NCBI GenBank assembly: GCA_002633005.1
Contig: NMRA01000313.1
Location: forward strand, 291,657-355,656
Direction: 5' to 3'
Source of the DNA: Phoronis australis
Taxonomy: Eukaryota; Phoronida; Phoronidae
DNA: 64,000 nucleotides
Part shown: positions 12,761-23,243 of the stretch, one piece after another
How the letters are laid out: every line of letters starts with the position of its first letter
Numbering within the stretch: the stretch's first letter is position 1
Program-made: the position numbers and the translations under genes
The notes under the pieces: generated by a model
What the model was told of the DNA's origin: nothing
What the model saw: the letters and a program-made list of their open reading frames with translations, nothing else
The model's database searches: none

Positions 12761-13007
12761 NNNNNNNNNNNNNNNNNNNNNNNNNNNNNNNNNNNNNNNN
12801 NNNNNNNNNNNNNNNNNNNNNNNNNNNNNNNNNNNNNNNNNNNNNNNNNNNNNNNNNNNNNNNNNNNNNNNNNNNNNNNNNNNNNNNNNNNNNNNNNNNN
12901 NNNNNNNNNNNNNNNNNNNNNNNNNNNNNNNNNNNNNNNNNNNNNNNNNNNNNNNNNNNNNNNNNNNNNNNNNNNNNNNNNNNNNNNNNNNNNNNNNNNN
13001 NNNNNNN
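12761..13007. other. Assembly gap (247 N)
   Basis: A run of N directly abuts a tetranucleotide array on its right. The gap very likely hides more of the same array that could not be assembled. Confidence 0.95.
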
Positions 13008-13600
13008 GGACGGACGGACGGACGGACGGATGGATGGATGGATGGATGGATGGATGGACGGGTGGCTGGGTGGATAGGGCTGAAGAAAGAACGGATGGAT
13101 GGATGGATGGACGGGTGGCTGGGTGCATATGGCTGAAGAAAGAACGGATGGATGGATGGATTAGGGGGTAGATGGATGGATGGATGGATGGATGGATGGA
13201 TGGATGGATGAATGAGTTGATGGATAGATGGAAGGATTCGATGGGTGGATGAATGGATGGATGGACGAATTGATGGACGGATTTATGGATGGATGCATGT
13301 ATGCACTTATGTATGAGTGATGAATAAATTGCTGGATGGATGGATAAATAGGCAGCTGGACAGAAAGATGCACGGACGGACGGTTGAATGGGTGGAGGGG
13401 TGCACCGAAGGAAGGGTGGTTGGAGGGATGGTTAGATGAATGGGTGGATGGATGGCTAGACGAATGCATAGATAGACCGACGGACGAGCGGGTGGGTGGA
13501 TAAATTGATGGTTTGGTGGAAAATGGACTAACGGAGGAATGTTTAGATGGATGGTAGATGTTCAGACGGGTGGATGAATAGGTCGACAGATTCGTGCTGG
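13008..13600. repeat. GGAC/GGAT tetranucleotide array
   Basis: Starts as pure (GGAC)n, passes into (GGAT)n, and decays rightwards with interspersed GGGTGGCTGGGT, GGTAGATGG and similar variants up to about 13600. A longer unit containing GACGGGTGGCTGGGT and GCTGAAGAAAGAACGGAT occurs twice near 13055-13150, indicating higher-order repetition. The open frames on both strands are by-products of the 4-bp period. Confidence 0.9.
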
Positions 13601-14195
13601 ACTCTCCAAGAACTGTCGAAAACCCATTTAAGTTTATGCCCCTAATAGAACACTTCGCGTGTACTCTTATGCACATGACGAATCACATTGACCAAAACGA
13701 AAAAATGTATGATAAATCGAGACATTGCGAGATATTAGCATAGCTTGTTGGGAAGACCGACTTCATTACTAAAAACTCTTACAAATGTTAATAGTGTTGT
13801 GAATAAACTCTGCATTTTCTTGTAGAGGGCAATGTAAAATCGACTTGTTTACACTATCCAGGTATCTACCGTGCTACTGCCCACGCGCTACGCACGCTTA
13901 TTTCAAAACCATGGAATCGTGTATCTACGCTCCCTCGCAGCGCCCTCATGTTGAACCAAGGCATACCGGGCATCCAGACGAGTCATTGACTGCGCGATCT
14001 AGCGATCAAGCTGGGAATTAAACTACTTTTTCTGCAGGCGTTTGTGCGCGATATGAATAAGACAAAAAGTGTCGGCTTACGTAATAAACGACAGTATATC
14101 GAAAGTGTACGTTCGGCTTTGAAGCGATGGAGACTATGACTGGTCGGAGTGATCTTTTGTGCACGATATAAATCGTCAAGAAAGCTAGGTGGTTA

Positions 14196-14446
14196 TAAAG
14201 CTGCATTAAACCTGGGCTTTCTGTCAAAAAACTAGTTTCGATTTACATGTAAGCCACATACCGTTATAAAAAGAGTACTGCCTCGATCAAATCGGAAGCA
14301 TTTTCTGGGTACGGAAAGAACTGAAAGTTCGTTTTTTAGACCAAGTGCAGAAACCGCGCCTTTTGTAACTAAGGAACAGTTTGACGCCAATTTCAAAACT
14401 TTACGTGCGTAAATCAAAACTTGACACGGGTTTAGGGCCGCTTTTA
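14196..14446. mobile_element. MITE, CTTTCTGTCAAAAA family (copy 1)
   Basis: The left end TAAAGCTGCATTAAACCTGG runs into GCTTTCTGTCAAAAA. The right end read backwards gives TAAAAGCGGCCCTAAACCCG and TCAAGTTTT. The left end matches the inverted right end of the element at 41186-41538, which defines a family. No coding capacity is seen. Confidence 0.5.
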
Positions 14447-15340
14447 ACCACACACGTGGGATGCATAGAGTTGCAGGCAAATATGACCGCTACAAATTGG
14501 TGAATAGATTAAAAGAAAGGGGGAACAAATAGGTGCATGGATGGATAAATGAATGCATTGATGGATAAAACAAGGCACAGCCGTAAAGTACGTTAGACGT
14601 AGAACGAAGTGTACTGTCATGGACACAAAGGAATTCTCACTGACTGCTGTGTCAAATATACAACCAATCAAAGCATACCATGGGGTCCGGTTATTGTCGT
14701 TTGTTATTTGAAAGATTAAAAGAAAATCGTGTTATAAGAAACCCATTTTTATTAATGAGCGTATTCTCTTGGGGCTTTCCTAAAGGACAGGGGACATATT
14801 TTTCTATACTCTCTTAAAAGCCAAAGCGCCTGAATGTCATATACAACTGTATAGTAACATTATATACGGCCAACAGTTTTTATAAGAATGTACTAAATAA
14901 ATTTCGTTAACTTAGGTGTTGGTGTGAGCATCACGTTCAGCATCCACCTTCTAGAGTAGCCTCTGGCAGTAAAATCCGCCAAAGAACGCTCAAGCTGAGC
15001 GTGTGTGGATAGGCAAATCTAATGATCAATAGATGTTAAAATAGTTACTCGCTACTTGCCACGTTGCTAGATGATTGATAATTAGAGGTTCCCTTTTGCG
15101 AGAAGTGCACTTTAAAAATACAATCGAAACAATGAGGGGAATTTCTGTTTAAAAAGGTGTCTTCGTAAATAAGCTATCTAAAATATACATTTTCTTCAAT
15201 TTTGGTTGAGGCCAAGAGGGAGTGCATTAGCTTCCGCCAATAGAATAGAAACACGGTGTCCTTTCGCAATTAATTGAGCGAGTTTATTTCCCAGTCTGGA
15301 CATGACAAAAGGTATGCAGTTGAGAATTCGCCTTTATGAT

Positions 15341-16110
15341 TTAAAGAGGCCCGGAACGCGAAAAACAGACTAAATTGCATTACTCAGTGTGGTTCACTGC
15401 CACTGAAACAGAATTCAATATGTTCATCAGGTATTTTTACCGTTTGTTCGTAAAGATTTTGAATTTTCTGCTTATGTTTATGAAAAAACGACCTATCAGC
15501 TGCTCGTCCCTTCGTCGATTTTTCTCCTACAAGGCAATCACGTCTCCTAGTTTTAGTATGACAAAATATAGACGTAGCACGTTTCTCTTATATGGAAGAT
15601 GTTACCTTTGACCTTTGATGTAAACTAAATGACGGCGACTTCGAGCAGCAGCCAGCCCCCTTAACATGTGATTCATATAAGTCCTAACTGTTTAAACCTA
15701 TTTAAAAAAACATCACAGTATTCAAATATATTCTAAAATGCACATGGAGTCATTTTTGGAAAACTGATTGTCTCATTGGTTTGCCTCATACGTTGCTGTT
15801 GACCTCAGATTCGGAGTGCAATCACACATGACAATCTGCCGCTAATATCCATCTTGTCAAGTCAACTGTTTGTCGAATGATTGTTAGCGCATGCGCGCAT
15901 TTATCATAAGTTCGAGGGACATAAGAAAGTCTGTGGTGACTACAGAGTTTTTCCATTGTGCGTACTTCAAAAATAGTGAATGGTGATTTTTTTGGAAATT
16001 CTCTCACAGGGGAAGTGAATACCTCTGTAGTAAACGTGGCGAAATGGTTCTTTCGTTAGAAATTGTTTAAAAGATATTTTGAAGTGCTTTTACGTTCCAT
16101 GCCTCTTTGA
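15341..16110. mobile_element. Non-autonomous element with AAAGAGGC termini (770 bp)
   Basis: The left terminus TTAAAGAGGCCCGGAACGCG is inverted at the right as TACGTTCCATGCCTCTTTGA, so termini of roughly 25 bp face each other. The interior shares long similarity with 18840-19356, including CTTATATGGAAGATG, CTTTGACCTTTGAT and AAAAATAGTGAAT. The frames inside are not transposase-like. Confidence 0.6.
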
Positions 16111-16209
16111 AACGTACGTGTAGAGACTTGCCAACGTCAAATAAATTTTCCACGTGGAGCCGTGAAAGGGAGGTCTCTCATGCATAACTTTTGTAGCAGA
16201 CGTACTCTC

Positions 16210-16322
16210 AATAAAAGGGCAATCACACAGATTGTGAAAAGCCTCTCGTGTCCGGTGTTTCCTGGTCTTATTCCATAAGTTTCTGAGGGGCTTTCACAAT
16301 CTGTGTGATTTTCCCTTTTATT
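16210..16322. repeat. 38-bp inverted repeat forming a strong hairpin
   Basis: The left arm (16210-16247) and right arm (16285-16322) are near-perfect complements around CACAATCTGTGTGATT, separated by about 37 bases. The arms are about 92% matched. This could be a MITE end pair or an inverted duplication; a microRNA-type precursor is possible in shape but unsupported. A 17-bp phrase CACGGCACCAGCAATGT is imperfectly repeated just downstream (16385-16420). Confidence 0.7.
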
Positions 16323-16583
16323 ACTCTCCTTCTGAAGAAGCTCATTCTGGCATCCTGGCAGTTGACATCCATCTTGGGTCACTCGGCACCAGCAATGTGG
16401 GGACACGGCACCAGCAATGTAGAGTCACGGCTCTAGAAATGAGGTAGTTTAGGTCGTGGTAGTAAAGTTGTGTTACCCGGTTCGTGGTTGAACGGTAGAT
16501 AGTTGGCTAACGAGGTAGCAACAGCAAGTGTAAAAACTATCACAGTCGTTGAGTTTCTACTGACACACAAAGTTTATTAACTC

Positions 16584-17037
16584 CAGGCCCGTAGCAAGCG
16601 TTGCGCGGGGGTGGTTCGAATTTCTAGAAAGGTGGACCTTTTGCAAAAGTCGACACTCAAGTTTTCGGTAAGGCGTTTGAAGCTTAATTACGGGGAAGGG
16701 AATCTGTATCCACGGCAACGATGGCTCTCAGCTCTATAATCCTGAGATAATACGGAATTTGGAATACCAGAAATGAGGATGTCGTGACGGTCGCTCGCAA
16801 AAAGGGGACTCAAATTCGGAGGTAATGTGATCCGTCAATAGAGGCCTAACGTTCTCGCGTTACCTCCTGCCAAACTTTCAAATCGGGCTTTTTTAAATGA
16901 GTGATTACACCACGTTACATACTTGGACGGTAATATTTAGTCGGAGAATGATTTGAAGTATTTTTTCATCTGATTGTATTTTTGTAAAAAGTTGCTTTCG
17001 ATCGAACCCTCCGAATCCTCCCCTGGCTACGAGCCTG
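16584..17037. mobile_element. hAT-like non-autonomous element (about 454 bp)
   Basis: Left end: CAGGCCCGTAGCAAGCG, then GGGGGTGGTTCGAA. Right end read backwards: CAGGCTCGTAGCCAGG, then GGGTTCGATCGAA. The terminal inverted repeats continue imperfectly for about 50 bp. No transposase frame and no clean 8-bp target duplication are seen. It sits directly beside the exon-like segment at 17053-17311. Confidence 0.6.
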
Positions 17038-17052
17038 AACTACAATATTTAC

Positions 17053-17311
17053 AGTGAGTAGAAATAGGTGTGGGTTGTGAGTGCAACACAACAATATTGA
17101 AAGATCCGGTGATGTCCTTCAAATCATAAACGTGAATGAAGTCTGGACAGCTGTCTAGCATATGGGGTTTCACTATGAGTAGGCACTGGTCAGTGATTGT
17201 GACGGATTGCAAGACAAACCGTCCAAACGGTAGACGAAACACTTGTTGATTTTGAAGATATCGTTCGTAGTTTGGTAGATATGAAAATAGAGTTCCGGTG
17301 TTAACTTGTAT
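17053..17311 (-). CDS. Exon-like open frame, unknown gene (partial)
   Basis: A minus-strand frame opens near 17311 and reads through about 86 protein-like codons, containing NYERYLQNQQVFRLPFGRF, a hydrophobic strand CLLIVKPHM and FIHVYDLKDITG. The alternation of hydrophobic and polar residues resembles a beta-rich repeat (propeller-like) domain, but no family is recognised. A donor CACT|GTAAAT ends it at 17053; without splicing the frame runs to a stop inside the adjacent hAT-like element. The upstream acceptor is poor (AATACAAG), so the left border is uncertain. It could be a real internal exon or an old pseudogene fragment. Confidence 0.3.
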
Positions 17312-18839
17312 TCATAATACCTTCAAATCAGTGCACAACACTTTTCATACTCACAACTACGTATCATTCCAAAAACTGCGGCAACTACGTGCCTAACACA
17401 AGGAAAGACGTGGCGCCAACCAATCATATACCAAAGCCGAGTACACGTGGTCAGGCCCCCAGAATCACAGCAACACCCATAGTCAAATCATAAAGTTAAA
17501 TACATAATGAAATGGCAATACAAAATGTGACAATCAATAAAATTAGGGAATCCCTAACAGTGACATTGTAAACAAAACACAAGGATGCCCGGAACTGTTA
17601 CATAAATTGTTTTGTTGGAACAGTTGTACGTCATAGGAAATGATTAAACTTGCACCTAATTGACTTCATATTTTATGACAGGTTTGTTATCCATCTGGTA
17701 TATTGTATGTTACAGTTAAGCCCAGTTGCCAATCGTGAACCCATTTGGTTCTTCACGTACGTAACACGTACTCTGTTCAGCGTCTCTGTAATCCCCCACT
17801 GGCTTTTACCGAGCCCGACTCAGATACGCTAATGGACTCGGTGTGTCGTCGGATTACAAACATAGTAACAATTTGCAGTTTTATGAACTGTCACAAATTA
17901 TTCTCCTCGAGTTCAAATACAGACACAATCGAATGACTTGGGGAATTGGCAACGAAGACGACCATTTTGAAATAGGGATAAAATGGTGGTAATTCGTGTA
18001 ACGTCAATTTCCGGCTTCGGGAAAAAGCCTGGATTTCGACAAATTATTCTTTTACAAAAATGATATTCAACTATCTAAAAAGTCATTTCACTAGTTTCTG
18101 TCATTTACTCGCACGTCCAAAAAGTCTCACCATTTTCTTGCAACCTTATCTTCATGTCCGTCATGCTGGCGCACTTGACCAAACATCAACAAAATTGTGA
18201 CAATTCAACACAGTAAAAGTATTTGTAACAGTTGAGAGTCTGTAGAATTCAGCTCTACTTTATACCGGCGTGTGATAGTTGTTCACGAGACTCTGTCTAT
18301 TAAAGGAAAGGTGCATTCACAAAAACAGCGTCGTCAATGACATGGTCCAAATGTCTTTTGCCGTAAACATTCAAGGCGAAATCTCAACAATGTTGTTACA
18401 GTTTTCTGTCGTATTGTGCAATATTTGAGTGCTTCTTGCAAGTCCTACTTTGATAGCACCTGGTGCAAAAGAGGATCATTTAAAAGCAATTCCTAACAGT
18501 GTTTTGAAGAAGTGTGCGTAAGTCCTTGGATCTGATAGTTCAATTAAAATCCGATCAGCTCTGTCTGAGATACGTCGTTCCGAAGTTACTAAAATGATGA
18601 TTATCAAGTGCGTGTACAGTAGGTGCACTGAAACACGGTCTACTCTAGCTTCTTGTGCCGCAAAACGAAGTCTAACACTGTGGGCGGTGGCCGAACACTA
18701 CTAAACTAGATATCCGGAGTTTCATGGTGAAAACAAGTTTGATGGAATTGACAATTGTGATTATCAGTATTCAAAATGGCGACTTCCATGAAAGTTCTAT
18801 TGTGTAAAAGAACGCATGAGCACATTGAACGACAAGTAC
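17312..18839. other. Non-coding stretch
   Basis: No gene recognised. Short ORFs lack domain resemblance. Confidence 0.5.
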
Positions 18840-19356
18840 GTACCGCATCATATCCGATTTTATTATTTGTATTCTTAGCGACCTCTCATCGTTCAGGATT
18901 ATATGTACATCTTTTTACGGTTTTATTTTTCATAAATATTGGGATTTTTATGTCAAAGCATTTTTCCTTTAGTTTCAAAGGTCAAAAAACTATCTGTTAA
19001 CAGCTCGTCACTTCCCCCCACGGCAAAGCACGTCCCCTTATGTGGTATGGCAAGACATACATTTCCCTTATATGGAAAATTTGACCTTTGATCTTTGATA
19101 TAAACAATAGTGATTTCAAGCAGGAAGCTGTGCGACTTCCTGGACAGCGCATGCGAGCATATATATTACTAAGAGCGGAGAATTTGAAAACTGTATTAGG
19201 TTGACAGAGTTTACATTTCGTCTGTGTTTCAAAAATAGTGAATCTGGCGAGATTTTCTAGAACTTCTCTCTTAGCATACCTAAGACGTAAGCTGGCCACG
19301 ATCTATTTAAAAGGTTCTTACTACGAGTTTTGGCCTTCCATACCTCTTCGAAACTC
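18840..19356. repeat. Second copy of the AAAGAGGC-family element (left part decayed)
   Basis: Shares with 15341-16110 the ordered blocks CAGCTCGTC, CTTATATGGAAAAT, TTGACCTTTGAT, GCGCATGCG and TTCAAAAATAGTGAAT, and ends TTCCATACCTCTTCGAAAC, the family's right terminus. The left terminus is too diverged to place exactly. Confidence 0.5.
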
Positions 19357-20306
19357 TTTTTTGGGTACCAAGAAAAGGTCACGTCCCAGGGAAGAGCACC
19401 TGAAGAAAAGGGTGTATCGCCGGCATTTTATTTTGAGTGTCTGAAGAAAACGACATTTTGTCGCCATTTTATTGTAAATAAGTCATGTGCGTCATTTATT
19501 TTAAAAACGGACAGAAAAAGCGACATGAATGACGTGTCAAAGATAAAAATTAAAATATTCTGCTGTGGTGTTGGTATTGTATGGTGAGACTGTAACACAC
19601 AACAATAGAAGTTTTATGTCATTTGTAACACAAACGCCAATACACAGTACAGAGGGTATTGACCCTAGCTGTAATCTGTTAGATGTAGGACAAAAATGTA
19701 TAAGAAACGCGGCTGACGTGGGGAAAATAAGTATACATTGGCAGAAGGTGACTCTCAGGTGACTCGATTAACAACTAAACGCTGTGCCGGCGGGCAGCGA
19801 CCCCATATGACGCAATATGACAATACCAGGAGGACTGTTGAATGAACTGGTATGTGGCGAGCGTAGTACATGTAGCTAGGACAAAAGAGTGAGCATTCTC
19901 ACAGCTCACCTATGGGGTCATAGCATTAACGGTCACAATGAACGGTCAGGGTGATCCGAAGTAGCAAAGATCATCAAACGCGGTCCTAATATCGATTACC
20001 GGGAACAGGACAGGATAAAAATGTACAAATAGAAAATCACTAAATATAATCAATTTAGCAGCTGCCAAAAAAGTAGTATAAATTATTGGGAAAAGGACAT
20101 TTCCAAAGTCTCTATCCAACATCTCTTGTGTTCATTTGAACGACGATTTTTAAACGGTAAGTCCTTGACATTTTGTGCTAAAGAAAATTTCGAGTTTATG
20201 TTTTAAGTAGTACCACCAATTTCAATACTGTGCTGGCTGTCCAGGCATTATAAAACGACATTCGATCAGTTGAAATCCCGGCCGTCAGTGAAAAATAACA
20301 AGGCTA

Positions 20307-20429
20307 GAGTTCAGTAATGCTAGGACCTCGCTGATATCTAGTAGCCAAAATCACGTGTTCTCATTTAAAATACTCGGCAATATCTCACGTAATCCTGCTT
20401 TTTAGCGAGGTCATAGCGTTATAGAATTC
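20307..20429. repeat. MITE, GTTCAGTAACG family
   Basis: It opens GAGTTCAGTAATGCTAGGAC and closes TAGCGAGGTCATAGCGTTATAGAATTC, an inverted terminal pair. The interior CCAAAATCACGTGTTCTCAT and CAATATCTCACGTAAT are common to the family. No ORF. Confidence 0.6.
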
Positions 20430-21117
20430 AGGGTTGAACTGCCTCATGCCCAGTGTACTTAAATTTGCTAAGGCTCCGTGCCCACATTGTTCTCCAAGAA
20501 GATTGGTTTCGGGTAAAATTAAGTGAAGCCGATCGTTCTTGTATGTACGCTGTTTCCTTTCAGTCGTGTCTGAAATTTTGGTTTTAAGAAGGTTCAGATA
20601 CATGTAAGTGTATTTATTGATAGCATTACTCTCGGCTGTTTTTGTGTGCCTTTGCTACTGAACTTTGATGCTCCGTTCTCTCCCTCTACTTACATGTAGT
20701 AGGTTTTAGAACAAAATATCTACATCATGGCAGCGCCATTTTTTTCTGAGTTTTCGTTTCTGTCTTGGCTTGGGAACTAAAGATGTTTTCATTTTCCGTG
20801 GATTTTTCGCGCATTTTGGATTTAATGATGTCGTCAATGGTTTTGCGTGGAAATACCCACGTATATAGGCGCTATCCGTAATTCTGTACTGAAAGTCTGC
20901 ACGGTCTGCATAAAATCGTAATAAAATTTAAGCTTTCGCAGTTTCGCGTACTGGTACACGATAACGCGATTTGAATTGTTAAATCAACGTTTTTTTTTTT
21001 AATTTCAGTTTCTGGCGACGTCGTTAATATATTTGGCGTGACGGAACCCGCGAATACTTAACTTTGCGTGCTCACTGCGAAAGAAGATGACTCGGTGCTT
21101 TTCCTTGTTTGTAGCAG

Positions 21118-21392
21118 GGGATATAGATGTACAAATAAGCCTACTGCAGAATAAACGGAAAACGTGTGGCGAAGCAACTCTTAAATTCGCATTAATCACT
21201 CGTCAATTCCCAATTAAATCATTTAACCTTTTCCGGCGAAATCGTTGGAAACGCGCTGGGCCCGTCCTCCACCAAAACGTCAAGGACTACCTTTTAGAAG
21301 TAATCATTGAAATAAACACATATGAGATGTCGGATAGAGACTTAGGATATATCATTTTCCATGAATTCATACAAATTATTGGCAGCTGCTAA
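21118..21392 (+). CDS. Possible terminal exon, unknown gene
   Basis: A strong acceptor (TTTTCCTTGTTTGTAGCAG) is followed by a frame of about 91 codons ending at TAA. The product is mixed and protein-like, with a basic patch (FRRNRWKRAG) and a helical-looking acidic tail (KDYLLEVIIEINTYEMSD). No family is recognised and no partner exon was identified upstream. The region is AT-rich, so a chance frame is possible. Confidence 0.25.
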
Positions 21393-22886
21393 CAATTATA
21401 TAATTAGTGCTTTTCTATTTGTATATAGTATCCTGTTCACTATGATATTAGGACCGTGTTTGCTGATGTTTGCTATAACGGTTTATGCTATGACGTCATA
21501 GATGTGCTTTTAGAATGTTCACTCCTTTGTCTTAGCTTCTGTGCTCGCAACTTACCTGTTTACTCAACGGTCCTCTTGATCTACTGTCATCCAGTCATAC
21601 AGGGTCGCTGTCCTGCATTGCGTTTAATTTTAGTCGAGCCTTCTAAAACGGCAAACGTATTTTTCCCGAGTCATCTTGCAGCAGCGTTCATTATTTATTT
21701 TTGTTCTACATGCAGTCAAGGTTATGGCTAGGGCCTCTACCGTGTACCCTGTTTTGGACGTTGTGTGTTAATGCATGATATAAATCCACGATTGTTGTAT
21801 ATTTCAGTGCCATCAAACAATACCAACACCTCTGCACATTATTTTATTTTCAGGTGTCACGCGCCGCTCTTGTCGCTTTTTGTGTCCGCTTTTTGAAATA
21901 AGCGACGTTCGCGATTTGTTTACAATGAAAAATGGCGACAAAGCGTCCCTTTCTTCAGGTACTCAAAATAAAATGGCTACGATAACCCTTGTTCACGTGC
22001 TCCTCCCTGGGGGCTTGACCTTGTCTTGGCCCCTGAAAAGAAGTTTTAAAAATGATAACGAGCGGGACCATGTACTACTACTACTTCCCCCGGAGTCTTT
22101 TCACGTTTGAAAATACACCTACGAATGACGTGAAACTATTCACGAAACTTTATAAAACTCCTACAGCCTGGGGCTCACTGACTATAGCCCTGACGTAAAC
22201 AGTTCGCCACTGATGTCACTGAGGCCTGACGTACAGTCTCGAGCGGGTGTTTTGTCCTGTTGGGTAACGTCGCGAGGGCGTATTTTACTCGAGTTATTTT
22301 ACCCTCTCAGGTATATCATGCAGATGTTTATTTTAGTTGGCGTTGTGGTATCGGGCGGTTAAATAAAGATGCAACCCTAAACCGAGAGTTGAAAAGGGGG
22401 GAAATTTGTATTATTTCAATTAGATATTTTCATCATTTCCAGTTTCCAGGTTTCCCGAGAAAAGCGTTGATTTGGATTTTGTCGGAATGTTTCGCGGCAG
22501 CCCCTAACCATTATTTGAGGGAGTTTCTCCGGGCTTAATGTAAAGACGTCCGGCTTTGCTGCGCACTCAAGCTTAACATTTCTAGATAAGTTACCAAGAA
22601 GCAAAGTAATGGGAACCCTTTGGCGATATTGAACAATGTTGGTGCTCCGTTGAATTATCTGTAACGATAAAAAAGCTGTATAGCGTTGTTCATTGCTGCG
22701 GTCTACAATGAACTACATAACAATAGCGTGAACGGTAGGGTATATGATGAGCCTGTGGACAATGCATACGCAGATACTACTTCTTCCGTCTAATCAGGTC
22801 GACGCAATAAGCGTTGATGAGATAACTCGACGGAGCGGGGTTATGAAAATATTCGATGTGATACTTATAACTCATTTTCTTTCCAG

Positions 22887-23010
22887 GCGATAACTTTGGT
22901 CTGCTAAGCCACACGCCATCATGTCGGCATCGGGGCGCGCTGGAAGATCCAACTCAAAAGTCACGGCTTCCAATGAGATATGGCGGAATAACAATCGAGG
23001 AGAAGCGGTG
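22887..23010 (+). CDS. Candidate first coding exon, unknown protein
   Basis: The acceptor TCATTTTCTTTCCAG ends at 22886. The exon then has 34 untranslated bases, an ATG at 22921 in good context (CATCATGT), 30 codons and a consensus donor GTG|GTGAGT at 23010/23011. The coding part ends in phase 0. The encoded start (MSASGRAGRSNSK, then NEIWRNNNRGEAV) is serine- and arginine-rich and looks like a disordered N-terminus. The 22180-22560 stretch just upstream is CpG-richer than its surroundings and could hold a non-coding first exon or promoter. No family is recognised. Confidence 0.45.
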
Positions 23011-23192
23011 GTGAGTTAACAAGAAGATTTTTAATGGTCTCGCATTTGTCGAAAATTAATCAGATTGATTGTAAAGAGTATCAATCGCTTGTTGATGTAG
23101 AAATTAATAACAGCTTTCACGACTTTGCACGACACGGGTGACGTAAGTTCCCCATTTGGTACTGAGAATGATAAACGGTCTTGACATTTCAG

Positions 23193-23243
23193 TATTCCGG
23201 AGCGTCTTGGACGTTTGTGTTATTTTCACACGAGTTTGAAATG
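23193..23243 (+). CDS. Candidate second coding exon of the gene starting at 22921
   Basis: The acceptor CTTGACATTTCAG precedes 51 bases (17 codons, phase 0 to phase 0) and a donor ATG|GTGAGA. The frame continues that of the preceding exon without shift and reads YSGASWTFVLFSHEFEM. Matching phase on both sides is the main support. A third exon was not found with confidence. Confidence 0.35.

Noticed and set aside
13161-13676. 171-codon serine/histidine/proline-rich protein on the minus strand
   Set aside because: It is the translation of the GGAT/GGAC tetranucleotide array; the pattern IHPS is a by-product of the repeat.
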